Shown piece after piece: positions 1 to 5,140 of a DNA stretch of 5,163 nucleotides. A program made the position numbers and the translations under genes. Numbering within the stretch: position 1 is the first letter of the stretch; the number at the start of each line of letters is the position of its first letter. The DNA is from an uncultured Archangium sp. Its GTDB lineage: Bacteria; Myxococcota; Myxococcia; Myxococcales; Myxococcaceae. The stretch is from assembly GCA_946479335.1 (NCBI GenBank), contig CAMLFP010000394.1, positions 1 to 5,163 on the forward strand, read 5' to 3'. A model generated the notes under the pieces. That model was not told where the DNA came from. It ran no database searches and saw only the letters and a program-made list of their open reading frames with translations.

Positions 1-1036
1 GGTCGGGGAACTCCGCGTCGACGGTGAGCGACAACTTCGCGCCCGGCACCTCGAGCGTGAACGACGTCGGGTAGCACTCGAAGGTGCGCACGCTGCGCCA
101 CTCACCGCGCGGCGTCAGCGTGAAGTCGCGCAGCGAGTGGCTCGTGCCGTCGGCGTCGATGAACACCGCCCAGCGGCCCTGGCTCTCGCCCGTCTCCGAA
201 TGCACGAGGTCGTAGACGCTGACGTCGCTACCGTCGTCGAGCTGCGCCGAGACCCAGTTCCACGCGATGACGCCGAGGTCTGACTTCTTCTCCGCCTCCG
301 CGTCGCGCCTCGCCGGCGGGCATCCGAACTCGTGGTCGTACCAACCAGCGCCCGTCACCTCGACGCGCGCGCCGGCGATGGTCAACGCGCCCTTCACCTC
401 ACAGCGCGGCACGAAGACGTAGAACATGTCTTCGCCGTGCACGCCGCGCACCACGCCGTTGTCACCGTGGCGCACCGGCTGCTTCTTGAGCGTGAAGGTG
501 AGCTGCGCGCCGAGCGGCGTCTCCGGGCCGTCGCGGCTGTCGAGCACCAGCGCGTACTCGCCGTCGCGCACCTTCTCGAAGCGCGCGCCGCTGAAGTCCA
601 ACGCCAGGCGGTCGGTGGCCACCGTCACCGGCGCGGTGAACATGCGGTCGGGCAGCGGCACCCGGCCCTGCTGCAGCACCTCGCTGACGGCGCGGTTGAG
701 GCGCTCATCTTTCGCCCCATGCCCGCGCTTGATGCGCTCCAGCCCGATGGCCGGCGCGTTGGCGTCGACGAGGCTGCGCGCGAGGTAGGCGCCCTGCTTC
801 ACGTCGCTGATGGCCCAGGTGAGCGAGTGCGCGTACTCCAGTGAGCCGTCGGCGCGCTTGCCGTTCACGATGCGGAAGAACGCGGCGAAGAGCGAGAACG
901 CGCGGCCGTCAGCGGCCTCGAGGTGCGAGTTGACGTACCACCACTCCGTGGTCGCGGAGGCGTGCGGCAGGTCGTGGAGCGAGAGATCAATCGGCCCGTT
1001 CGCGGGCCAGTCGTGAGGGACAGCAGGTGACGCCAT
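1..1036 (-). CDS. CrtC/AttH-family lipocalin-like protein (carotenoid 1,2-hydratase-like), 3' end cut off by window
   Basis: The reading frame is open from an ATG at 1036 to the left edge, so 345 residues are visible and the C-terminus is missing. Its third codon positions are almost all G or C. A good ribosome site (AGGAAG followed by AAGG, 1047-1057) sits about 10 nt before the ATG. Residues 29-39 read TTEWWYVNSHL, the Glu-Trp-Trp-Tyr signature that opens the CrtC/AttH lipocalin-like fold, followed by GRAFSLFAAFFR (44-55). Residues 231-238 read GWYDHEFG, matching the family's Asp-His motif, and residues 258-268 (AWNWVSAQLDD) match its Trp-rich strand. Known relatives include carotenoid 1,2-hydratases (CrtC), but many members of this fold have no assigned reaction. 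No signal peptide or lipobox is seen, so the product is probably cytoplasmic. No other carotenoid gene is in view, so the substrate is open. Family is fairly sure; enzymatic role is not. Confidence 0.85.
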   Translation of the reverse strand, partial: MASPAVPHDWPANGPIDLSLHDLPHASATTEWWYVNSHLEAADGRAFSLFAAFFRIVNGKRADGSLEYAHSLTWAISDVKQGAYLARSLVDANAPAIGLERIKRGHGAKDERLNRAVSEVLQQGRVPLPDRMFTAPVTVATDRLALDFSGARFEKVRDGEYALVLDSRDGPETPLGAQLTFTLKKQPVRHGDNGVVRGVHGEDMFYVFVPRCEVKGALTIAGARVEVTGAGWYDHEFGCPPARRDAEAEKKSDLGVIAWNWVSAQLDDGSDVSVYDLVHSETGESQGRWAVFIDADGTSHSLRDFTLTPRGEWRSVRTFECYPTSFTLEVPGAKLSLTVDAEFPD

Positions 1037-1185
1037 GGCCGCGCGACCTTACTTCCTGCGCCCTCTCCCGCTGGACAAAGGCGTGCGCTCTCGTGCGCTG
1101 AGAAAACCGCTGGAGCGTCTGCGCACCGTGCGCTTCGCGAGACGCGCCGCGCACCCAACTCGCTGAATCTCTTCGCGCGCGACGT

Positions 1186-1201
1186 CGGCACACGCGCTGC
1201 T
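1186..1201 (+). promoter_or_regulatory. Candidate sigma54 (-24/-12) promoter
   Basis: The sequence CGGCACACGCGCTGCT has the invariant GG (1187-1188) and GC (1199-1200) of sigma54 promoters with the required 10 bp between them. Against TGGCACRNNNNTTGCW it misses only the first T and one T of the TT pair. Transcription would begin near 1211-1213, giving a leader of about 43 nt before the start codon at 1255. An enhancer-binding protein would be needed; the CGTGCGCT repeats about 60-110 bp upstream lie where such a site could be. Proposed from pattern only. Confidence 0.35.
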
Positions 1202-1240
1202 TTGCCCCGGTGCGCCCCGGCACTGACGCCGGAGGCTTTG

Positions 1241-1248
1241 GGAAGGAG
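1241..1248 (+). promoter_or_regulatory. Strong ribosome binding site deciding the start at 1255
   Basis: GGAAGGAG lies 6 nt before the ATG at 1255. This is a near-ideal Shine-Dalgarno site and argues against the in-frame GTG at 1210, which would add 15 residues and read through this site. Confidence 0.8.
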
Positions 1249-1254
1249 TCGAAG

Positions 1255-1509
1255 ATGCTGCCGGTGGGAAAGCGGTTGCAGGTGTTCTCCATCAAGGAAA
1301 TCCGTGAGGAGAACGAGACGAAGAAGCTGTGGGTGAAGGCGGGCTCCGCGTGGGTGAACCGCGATGGGAGCCTCAACGTGTACCTCGACGTGCTGCCGTT
1401 GGACGGGAAGCTGCACGTCCGCGAAGCGAACGAGCACCGCGCGCAGGCGAATGGGTCGTCGGCGTCGCACAACAACAACAACAACGAGATGGCGATGGGA
1501 GCGCACTGA
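1255..1509 (+). CDS. Small conserved-looking protein with Asn5 tract, 84 aa
   Basis: The protein has 84 residues from an ATG with a strong ribosome site. The central part, residues 25-57, reads as a compact beta-rich unit: LWVKAGSAWVNRDGSL followed by NVYLDVLPLDGKLHVRE. The pattern W-V-x-x-G-x-A-W-x-N-x-D-G-S-L-N-V-Y-L-D-x-L-P-x-x-G-K-L resembles small uncharacterised bacterial proteins I have seen, but I cannot name a family. No signal peptide or membrane segment is present, so it is probably cytoplasmic. The tail (58-84) is low complexity and includes five Asn in a row (73-77), encoded by five AAC codons (1471-1485). The stop is only 2 nt before the start of the ComEA-like gene, so the two are probably one transcript and translationally coupled. 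Function unknown; coding status is well supported by codon use and ribosome site. Confidence 0.75.
   Translation: MLPVGKRLQVFSIKEIREENETKKLWVKAGSAWVNRDGSLNVYLDVLPLDGKLHVREANEHRAQANGSSASHNNNNNEMAMGAH
1471..1485 (+). repeat. (AAC)5 trinucleotide repeat inside the small-protein gene
   Basis: Five tandem AAC units encode Asn73-Asn77. Being a multiple of three, gain or loss of units would change tract length without shifting the frame. It is an AT-richer island in otherwise GC-rich coding DNA. Confidence 0.9.
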
Positions 1510-1511
1510 AG

Positions 1512-1907
1512 ATGAAGACCAACAAGCTGGGGAAGTGGGCGTCGTACGTGGCGGTGGCGGTGATGGCCCTGGGCGCGGGGAGTGCGCTGGCGGCGAAGGC
1601 GAAGACCAAGAAGGAGCTCAGCGGCGTGGTGAACGTGAACACCGCGACCGCCGCGCAGCTCGACCTGCTGCCGGGCATCGGCGCGAAGGCGGCCAAGCGC
1701 ATCATCGAGCTGCGCGCGGTGAAGCCCTTCGTGAAGCTCGAGGAGCTGCGCAAGGTGAAGGGCCTCGGCCCCAAGAAGCTGGAGAAGATGAAGCCGTTCG
1801 TCGCCTTCTCCGGCAGCACCACCGCGACGCTGAAGAAGGTGCCGGTGCAGGCCACGGGCTCGACCGCGCCGCCGTCGGCGCAGGGCCGGCGCGCCTCGCA
1901 GCGCTGA
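1512..1907 (+). CDS. Secreted ComEA-like helix-hairpin-helix DNA-binding protein
   Basis: The protein has 131 residues from an ATG 2 nt after the upstream stop, with a modest GGGAG ribosome site about 10 nt before it. Residues 1-27 form a signal peptide: Lys-rich start, hydrophobic stretch (VAVAVMALGAGSA), cleavage likely after ALA27. Two helix-hairpin-helix elements follow. The first (about 40-68) reads VNVNTATAAQLDLLPGIGAK and on to RIIELR; the second (about 73-97) contains LEELRKVKGLGPKKLEKMK. The paired LPGIG and VKGLG hairpins are the hallmark of the ComEA family, which binds double-stranded DNA without sequence preference and helps pull it into the periplasm during natural transformation. 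The tail (100-131) is Ser/Thr/Pro/Ala-rich and probably disordered. Canonical ComEA in Gram-positives has a membrane anchor; here the leader looks cleavable. No comEC or pilus gene is in view, so a role in competence is an inference from family. Confidence 0.88.
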   Translation: MKTNKLGKWASYVAVAVMALGAGSALAAKAKTKKELSGVVNVNTATAAQLDLLPGIGAKAAKRIIELRAVKPFVKLEELRKVKGLGPKKLEKMKPFVAFSGSTTATLKKVPVQATGSTAPPSAQGRRASQR

Positions 1908-1918
1908 GGTGAGTGACA

Positions 1919-1973
1919 ACACGTTCGCCGGGTCGGGACTGGTTTTCCGGCCCGGCGTTCGTGTCTTCGTCTT
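1919..1973 (+). terminator. Intrinsic terminator-like long interrupted hairpin
   Basis: Starting 11 nt after the ComEA-like stop, an inner stem of 11 pairs (CGCCGGGTCGG at 1926-1936 with CCGGCCCGGCG at 1947-1957, one T-G wobble) closes a 10-nt loop. A symmetric TT/TT interruption follows, then an outer stem of 5 pairs (ACACG at 1919-1923 with CGTGT at 1960-1964). The 3' side continues CTTCGTCTT, which is T-rich but not a clean T-run. It probably ends the small-protein/ComEA-like transcript. It lies only 11 nt before the next gene's GTG, leaving almost no room for a separate promoter. Confidence 0.65.
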
Positions 1974-1984
1974 AAGAAACGCCC

Positions 1985-2812
1985 GTGCTTTTCCGGCGCG
2001 TCATCTTCGTGCTCGCGGGGTTGATGACGCTGGTGACGGCGGCGGTGCTGCTCGTCGATGGCCACCTCCCCGCGCGGGTCCCCGATGATGCGCCGCCGTA
2101 CTCGCCGACGCTGCTTGCGCAGGCGCTCCGGTCGGTCGACGCGCGCGGGGTCGTCGACCTCACGCAGCTCAAGGCCGAGCACGCCGCGCTGGAGCACTAC
2201 GTGGCCTCGCTCGCCGCCGTCGCCCCCGACTCGGCGCCCTCGCAGTTCCCCTCGGTGGAGGCGCGGTTGGCGTACTGGCTCAACGCCTACCACGCGATGG
2301 TGTTGACCGAGCTGCTCGACGCCCGCGGCACCGAGGCGTCTCGCTGGGCCCGCTACGTCGACGCCACGCCCATCGGCGGCACGCGCCTGACGCGCTTCGC
2401 GTTGGAGCGCAGCTACTTCAGCAACGCGGGCGACGCGCGGGTGTGGCTGGCGCTGTTCGACGGCACCAGGAGCTCCGGCGTATTGGATGGCGCGCCCTTC
2501 GGCACCGAGACGCTCAACGCCCAGCTCGATGACGCCGCGCGGAGGTTCGTGCGCAAGCACGTCACCGTCGACGGTGCAGCGGTGACGCTGCCGGAGGTCT
2601 TCCGCGCGCACCACGACGAGTTCCTCGCCGCGCTCCCGGAGAAGCGGAAGAACGTGCTGCAGATCGTCTGGGCGTTCCTGCCCGACGCGTGCGACGAGGG
2701 CGCGCCCGGTTGCGCCACGCGTGGCGAGCTCGACCGCGTGTGCGGGAGTGCGTTCGACAAGTGCCAGGTCGTCTACGCGCCCGCTGATTCGACGCTGGCG
2801 GTGAAGCATTGA
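1985..2812 (+). CDS. DUF547-domain protein, envelope-targeted, with four C-terminal cysteines
   Basis: The protein has 275 residues from a GTG; a TAA lies in frame four codons upstream, so no earlier start exists, and no clear ribosome site is seen. Residues 1-23 (MLFRRVIFVLAGLMTLVTAA and onward) form an uncleaved anchor or signal peptide, placing the rest outside the cytoplasm. The body matches DUF547: RLAYWLNAYHAMVLTELL (94-111) is the W-x-N-A-Y-N-like signature, and the regions TRFALERSYF (136-145), ARVWLALFDG (151-160) and LNAQLDDAARRFVRKHV (177-193) follow in family order. The usual Tyr-Asp-Trp-x-Leu-Asn ending is degenerate here (VVYAPADSTLAVK). Cysteines 236, 243, 253 and 260 form two C-x6-C pairs, suggesting two disulfides or a metal site. 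DUF547 has no firmly established reaction. The stop overlaps the next gene's start by the TTGA arrangement, marking it as first gene of a three-gene operon. Confidence 0.85.
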   Translation: MLFRRVIFVLAGLMTLVTAAVLLVDGHLPARVPDDAPPYSPTLLAQALRSVDARGVVDLTQLKAEHAALEHYVASLAAVAPDSAPSQFPSVEARLAYWLNAYHAMVLTELLDARGTEASRWARYVDATPIGGTRLTRFALERSYFSNAGDARVWLALFDGTRSSGVLDGAPFGTETLNAQLDDAARRFVRKHVTVDGAAVTLPEVFRAHHDEFLAALPEKRKNVLQIVWAFLPDACDEGAPGCATRGELDRVCGSAFDKCQVVYAPADSTLAVKH

Positions 2813-3654
2813 GCGCGCGCGGTGCCAGGTGGCGCTTCGTCATCGCGCTGGCGTTGGCGGGCTGCGGCACCTCGCTGGTGACGGAGGGCCAGCCCAGCAT
2901 CGACGGCGGCGCACCCGCGTGCACGGTGACGCCCGACGCGGTGACCTGCACGCCCGTCATCTCGCGCCTCACCGTCGGCACCGCGAGCCGCGACGTGTAC
3001 TGGCAGACCCCGACGAGCCCCGCTCCGCCGAGCGGCTACCCGGTGGTGGTGCTCTTCCAGGGCAGCTTCCTGGGGCCGTCGACGACGTGGGGCACCGTCT
3101 CGAAAGACATGGCCTTCGGCGGGTACCAGCAAGCGCGGCTGCAGGCGATGTTGCTGGCGCAGGGCTACGTGGTCATCGCGCCGAGCGCGGCGAGCGGCGT
3201 CGCGTGGCAGACCAACACCGGCGGCCCGTGGGACCTGACGGCCGACTCGGCGGTGATGACGGCGCTCTTCGAGGCCATGGCGCGCGGTGACTTCACGGCG
3301 CTCGACGCGAGCCGCTGGTACGCGACCGGCATCTCCAGCGGCGGCTACATGACCAGCCGCATGGCGCTGAGCTACGCGGGGAAGTTCCGCGCGCTGGCGA
3401 TTGAATCGGCGAGCTGGGCGACGTGCGCCGGGTCGCTGTGCGCGCTGCCCGCGACGCTGCCGGCCGACCACCCGCCCACGCTCTTCCTCCACGGGAGGAA
3501 GGACACCATCGTGCCGCTGAGCACCGCGGAGGCCTACTTCCACAAGCTGCAAGACGGCGGGTTCACCACCGAGCTGGAGGTCGACGACAACGCCGGTCAC
3601 GAATGGCTCGCGGTGTCGCCGGAGCGCATCACCACCTGGTTCGAGAGCCACTGA
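2809..3654 (+). CDS. Lipoprotein alpha/beta-hydrolase esterase (PHB depolymerase/feruloyl esterase-like)
   Basis: The 281-residue protein begins at a TTG that overlaps the upstream TGA; an in-frame TGA at 2785-2787 leaves no earlier start. The N-terminus is a lipoprotein signal: Arg-rich start, hydrophobic FVIALALA, and lipobox LAGC with lipidated Cys19. The mature part is an alpha/beta hydrolase. The likely nucleophile is Ser176 in GISSGGYM (174-181), the acid Asp232 in HGRKD (228-232), and the base His264 in AGHEW (262-266). LFQGSF (82-87) probably supplies the oxyanion hole. Cys38/Cys47 and Cys206/Cys211 could form disulfides. The layout resembles secreted polyhydroxybutyrate depolymerase-like and LpqC-like esterases, but the substrate cannot be deduced. 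It is expected on the periplasmic side or outer membrane. It is followed directly by a second hydrolase with a 1-nt overlap, so the two are coupled. Confidence 0.88.
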   Translation: MSARGARWRFVIALALAGCGTSLVTEGQPSIDGGAPACTVTPDAVTCTPVISRLTVGTASRDVYWQTPTSPAPPSGYPVVVLFQGSFLGPSTTWGTVSKDMAFGGYQQARLQAMLLAQGYVVIAPSAASGVAWQTNTGGPWDLTADSAVMTALFEAMARGDFTALDASRWYATGISSGGYMTSRMALSYAGKFRALAIESASWATCAGSLCALPATLPADHPPTLFLHGRKDTIVPLSTAEAYFHKLQDGGFTTELEVDDNAGHEWLAVSPERITTWFESH

Positions 3655-4439
3655 TGCCCACGCTGAGAATCGATGACGTCGAGCTGAACTACGTCGACAC
3701 CGGCGCGGGGCCGCCGTTGGTCTTTCTCCATGGCCTCGGGAGCCGCGTCGAAGACTGGCAGTTCCAGCTCGAACACTTCAGCCGCGACTTCCGCTGTCTC
3801 GCGTTCGACCTGCCGGGCTCCGGGAAGTCGGTCGACCACGCGCACCCGTTGGGGCCCTTCACGCTGCCGGGCTACGCGCGCGTCATCGCTGCGGCGCTGC
3901 GAAAGCTGAACGTCGAACGCGCGCACCTCGTCGGCCTCTCGATGGGCGGCATGACCTCGCTGCAGCTCGCGCTCGACGAGCCAGAGCTGTTCCGCTCCGT
4001 GACGGTGGTGAACGCGCTGGCGTCGATGCAGCCGCGCAACTTGAAGGAGCGGATGCTGCTCGGCGTTCGCACGCTGGTGACGCTGACGCTGGGCCCCAAA
4101 GGCATCGCGCGCGCCATCGCTCCGAAGCTCTTCCCGAAGCCGGAGCACGCGGCGTTGCGCGCGCAGTTCAGCGCGCACCTCGCGAGCCTCGACCCGCGCG
4201 TGTACGCCGAGGTCTCTCGCGGCCTCATGGGGTGGACCGTCGAGCCGCGCCTCCCGGAGCTGCACGTGCCGCTCACGCTCATCTGCGCCGACGCCGACTA
4301 CACGCCGGTGAGCCGCAAGCACGAGCTCGCCGCGAAGGTGCCGGGCACGAAGGTCATCGTCGTACCCGACACGCACCACGCGCTGCCGGTCGAAGCGCCC
4401 GACGCCTTCAACGCGGCGCTGCGCGCGACGCTGGCCTGA
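3654..4439 (+). CDS. Alpha/beta-fold hydrolase, cytoplasmic
   Basis: The 261-residue protein starts at an ATG sharing one base with the upstream stop (TGATG, 3652-3656). A longer in-frame start at 3423 would read a shadow frame of the esterase and is rejected. It is a classical AB-hydrolase-1 protein: oxyanion-hole motif FLHGLGS (24-30), AFDLPGSGKS (50-59), nucleophile elbow GLSMGG with Ser96 (94-99), acid Asp215 in CADADYTP (211-218), and base His242 in HHALPVEAP (241-249). A helical cap lies between about 120 and 200. There is no signal peptide. Length and motifs fit the lipase/esterase, C-C hydrolase and 3-oxoadipate enol-lactonase group; sequence alone does not say which. Being third in the operon, it may finish breakdown of a product released by the lipoprotein esterase; that link is inference. 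Confidence 0.88.
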   Translation: MPTLRIDDVELNYVDTGAGPPLVFLHGLGSRVEDWQFQLEHFSRDFRCLAFDLPGSGKSVDHAHPLGPFTLPGYARVIAAALRKLNVERAHLVGLSMGGMTSLQLALDEPELFRSVTVVNALASMQPRNLKERMLLGVRTLVTLTLGPKGIARAIAPKLFPKPEHAALRAQFSAHLASLDPRVYAEVSRGLMGWTVEPRLPELHVPLTLICADADYTPVSRKHELAAKVPGTKVIVVPDTHHALPVEAPDAFNAALRATLA

Positions 4440-4540
4440 GTCGGCTCAATTCCAGCCGCAGCACGCGTAGCCACTGAACACGAACACCGAACGCATCACC
4501 AACGCACGGAGCGACATCTGCCCGCGAGGCCCCTTGGCGC
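4440..4540. other. Convergent intergenic gap between hydrolase operon and miaE
   Basis: This 101-bp gap lies between two converging genes. A small hairpin CGGCT/AGCCG (4442-4458, loop CAATTCC) follows the hydrolase stop but has no T-run, so it is at best a weak terminator. Most of the gap is taken up by the minus-strand mini-ORF at 4446-4517. No other signal was found. Confidence 0.5.
4446..4517 (-). CDS. Possible 23-aa peptide ending in Cys-Cys-Gly-Trp-Asn, downstream of miaE
   Basis: On the minus strand an ATG at 4517 opens 23 codons ending in TGA at 4446. The peptide starts MSLRALVMR, has a hydrophobic middle (SVFVF) and ends SGYACCGWN. Third-position GC is 19 of 23 codons, against about 10 and 12 of 23 at first and second positions; this contrast is what real genes show in this window. 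AAGGGG (4530-4535) could be a ribosome site, although its 12-nt spacing is long. The ATG is 23 nt beyond the miaE stop on the same strand, so it could be co-transcribed with miaE. It is too short for homology by eye. It could be a membrane-seeking small protein, a modified-peptide precursor or a chance ORF. I do not recognise a family. Confidence 0.4.
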   Translation of the reverse strand: MSLRALVMRSVFVFSGYACCGWN

Positions 4541-5113
4541 TCAGTGAATCGCGGCGCGCACCGGCAAGGTGCGGATGATTTCGGCCTCGGCGCCGAGCAA
4601 CACGTCGAGGCGCTGCTTCACGGTCTCTTCCGGAGCAATCGCCAGCGCGAGCCGCACGAACAACTTCGTGTGCCCGTCTTCGCTCTTCGCCAGCTCGGCG
4701 TAGAACTTCTTCAAGCCCGCGTCGGTCAGCCCGTCGGCCAGCAGCGCCAGCCGCTCGAAGCTGCGCGCCTCGATGATGCCCGCCACGAGGAAGCGGTCCA
4801 GCTGCCGCTCCTTCGACGGGTTGCGCATCAACTTCTGCAGGCGCTGCGCGTACGGGTCGCCCGCGTCCTTCCCCAGAAGCAGCCCGCGGGCCTCCATCAC
4901 CTGCAGCACCCGCGCGAGGTGCGCCGACTCCTCGCGCGCGAGCCGCGCCATCTGCGCCGGGAGCCCCGGCACCTCAGGGTACGCCTGCAGCAGCGACAGC
5001 GCGTTGGCCGCCGCCTTCTTCTCGCAGTGCGCGTGGTCGATGAGGATTTCATCGAAGCGCTCGAGCGCGAGCGGCAACCAGTCAGCCCTGGTCGCCGCGC
5101 GCAGCACGAGCAC
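4541..5113 (-). CDS. miaE: tRNA-(ms2io6A)-hydroxylase MiaE
   Basis: The 190-residue protein belongs to the MiaE family, ferritin-like non-heme diiron monooxygenases that hydroxylate the isopentenyl group of ms2i6A37 in tRNAs reading U-starting codons, after MiaA and MiaB have acted. The signature LIDHAHCEKKAAANALSLL (24-42) is present. The expected iron ligands are all visible: Glu31; Glu62 and His65 in REESAHL; Glu115 in IIEARSFERL; Glu145 and His148 in SEDGHTKL. The reaction needs oxygen, so it fits an aerobe. Length is typical of the shorter MiaE forms. The start is a GTG without a clear ribosome site; a second in-frame GTG at 5107 is a possible alternative, and an in-frame TAA at 5141-5143 limits extension. 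The start codon sits at the end of a 12-bp palindrome (5111-5122). The gene stands 27 nt after the probable end of another minus-strand gene, suggesting an operon. Confidence 0.93.
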   Translation of the reverse strand: MLVLRAATRADWLPLALERFDEILIDHAHCEKKAAANALSLLQAYPEVPGLPAQMARLAREESAHLARVLQVMEARGLLLGKDAGDPYAQRLQKLMRNPSKERQLDRFLVAGIIEARSFERLALLADGLTDAGLKKFYAELAKSEDGHTKLFVRLALAIAPEETVKQRLDVLLGAEAEIIRTLPVRAAIH

Positions 5114-5122
5114 CCCGGGGTG
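5111..5122. repeat. 12-bp palindrome overlapping the miaE start
   Basis: CACCCCGGGGTG is a perfect palindrome whose last three bases, read on the minus strand, are the proposed GTG start of miaE. In mRNA it could fold as CACC/GGTG with a CCGG loop and partly hide the start. It may also be chance in GC-rich DNA. Confidence 0.5.
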
Positions 5123-5140
5123 AGGGGCAGACTTAACCAG

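Larger units (their letters stand above)
1037..1254. promoter_or_regulatory. Divergent intergenic region with repeats and promoter candidate
   Basis: These 218 bp separate the leftward lipocalin-like gene from the rightward small-protein gene and should hold both promoters. The octamer CGTGCGCT occurs three times in direct orientation (1082-1089, 1092-1099, 1127-1134), the first two exactly 10 bp apart. The third copy overlaps an inverted repeat, GCGCAC-C-GTGCGC (1121-1133). Further right, GCCCCGG occurs twice, 10 bp apart (1204-1210 and 1214-1220), and a small hairpin CCGGC/GCCGG (1217-1232, loop ACTGAC) precedes the ribosome site of the downstream gene. No convincing sigma70-type promoter was found for either direction. 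In such GC-rich DNA short repeats can arise by chance, so regulatory meaning is an inference. Confidence 0.4.

Noticed and set aside
332..844. Plus-strand open frame within the lipocalin-like gene
   Set aside because: Composition is Ala/Arg/His/Val-rich with no motif, while the opposite strand encodes clear family motifs in the same stretch.
1210..1254. GTG start adding 15 residues to the small protein
   Set aside because: It would translate through the strong GGAAGGAG ribosome site placed ideally for the ATG at 1255.
987..1922. Minus-strand open frame of 311 codons across the divergent region
   Set aside because: It overlaps the small-protein and HhH genes on the other strand and the start of the lipocalin-like gene, and shows only low-complexity sequence.
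1373..2809. Long minus-strand open frame of 478 codons
   Set aside because: It runs antisense to parts of three well-supported genes, crosses the terminator hairpin and has Arg/His-rich composition typical of shadow frames in GC-rich DNA.
2773..3651. Minus-strand open frame opposite the esterase
   Set aside because: It mirrors the esterase codons; the plus strand has a lipobox and a complete catalytic triad.
3423..3653. N-terminal extension of the alpha/beta hydrolase
   Set aside because: The extra 77 residues are an Arg/Ala/His-rich off-frame reading of the esterase; the family fold begins right after the ATG at 3654.
3597..4379. Minus-strand open frame opposite the alpha/beta hydrolase
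   Set aside because: It is a shadow of a gene with all hydrolase motifs on the plus strand.
4446..4448. The TGA ending the 23-codon ORF as a selenocysteine codon
   Set aside because: Reading through gives Arg-rich sequence antisense to the hydrolase gene, and no SECIS-like hairpin was seen directly after it.
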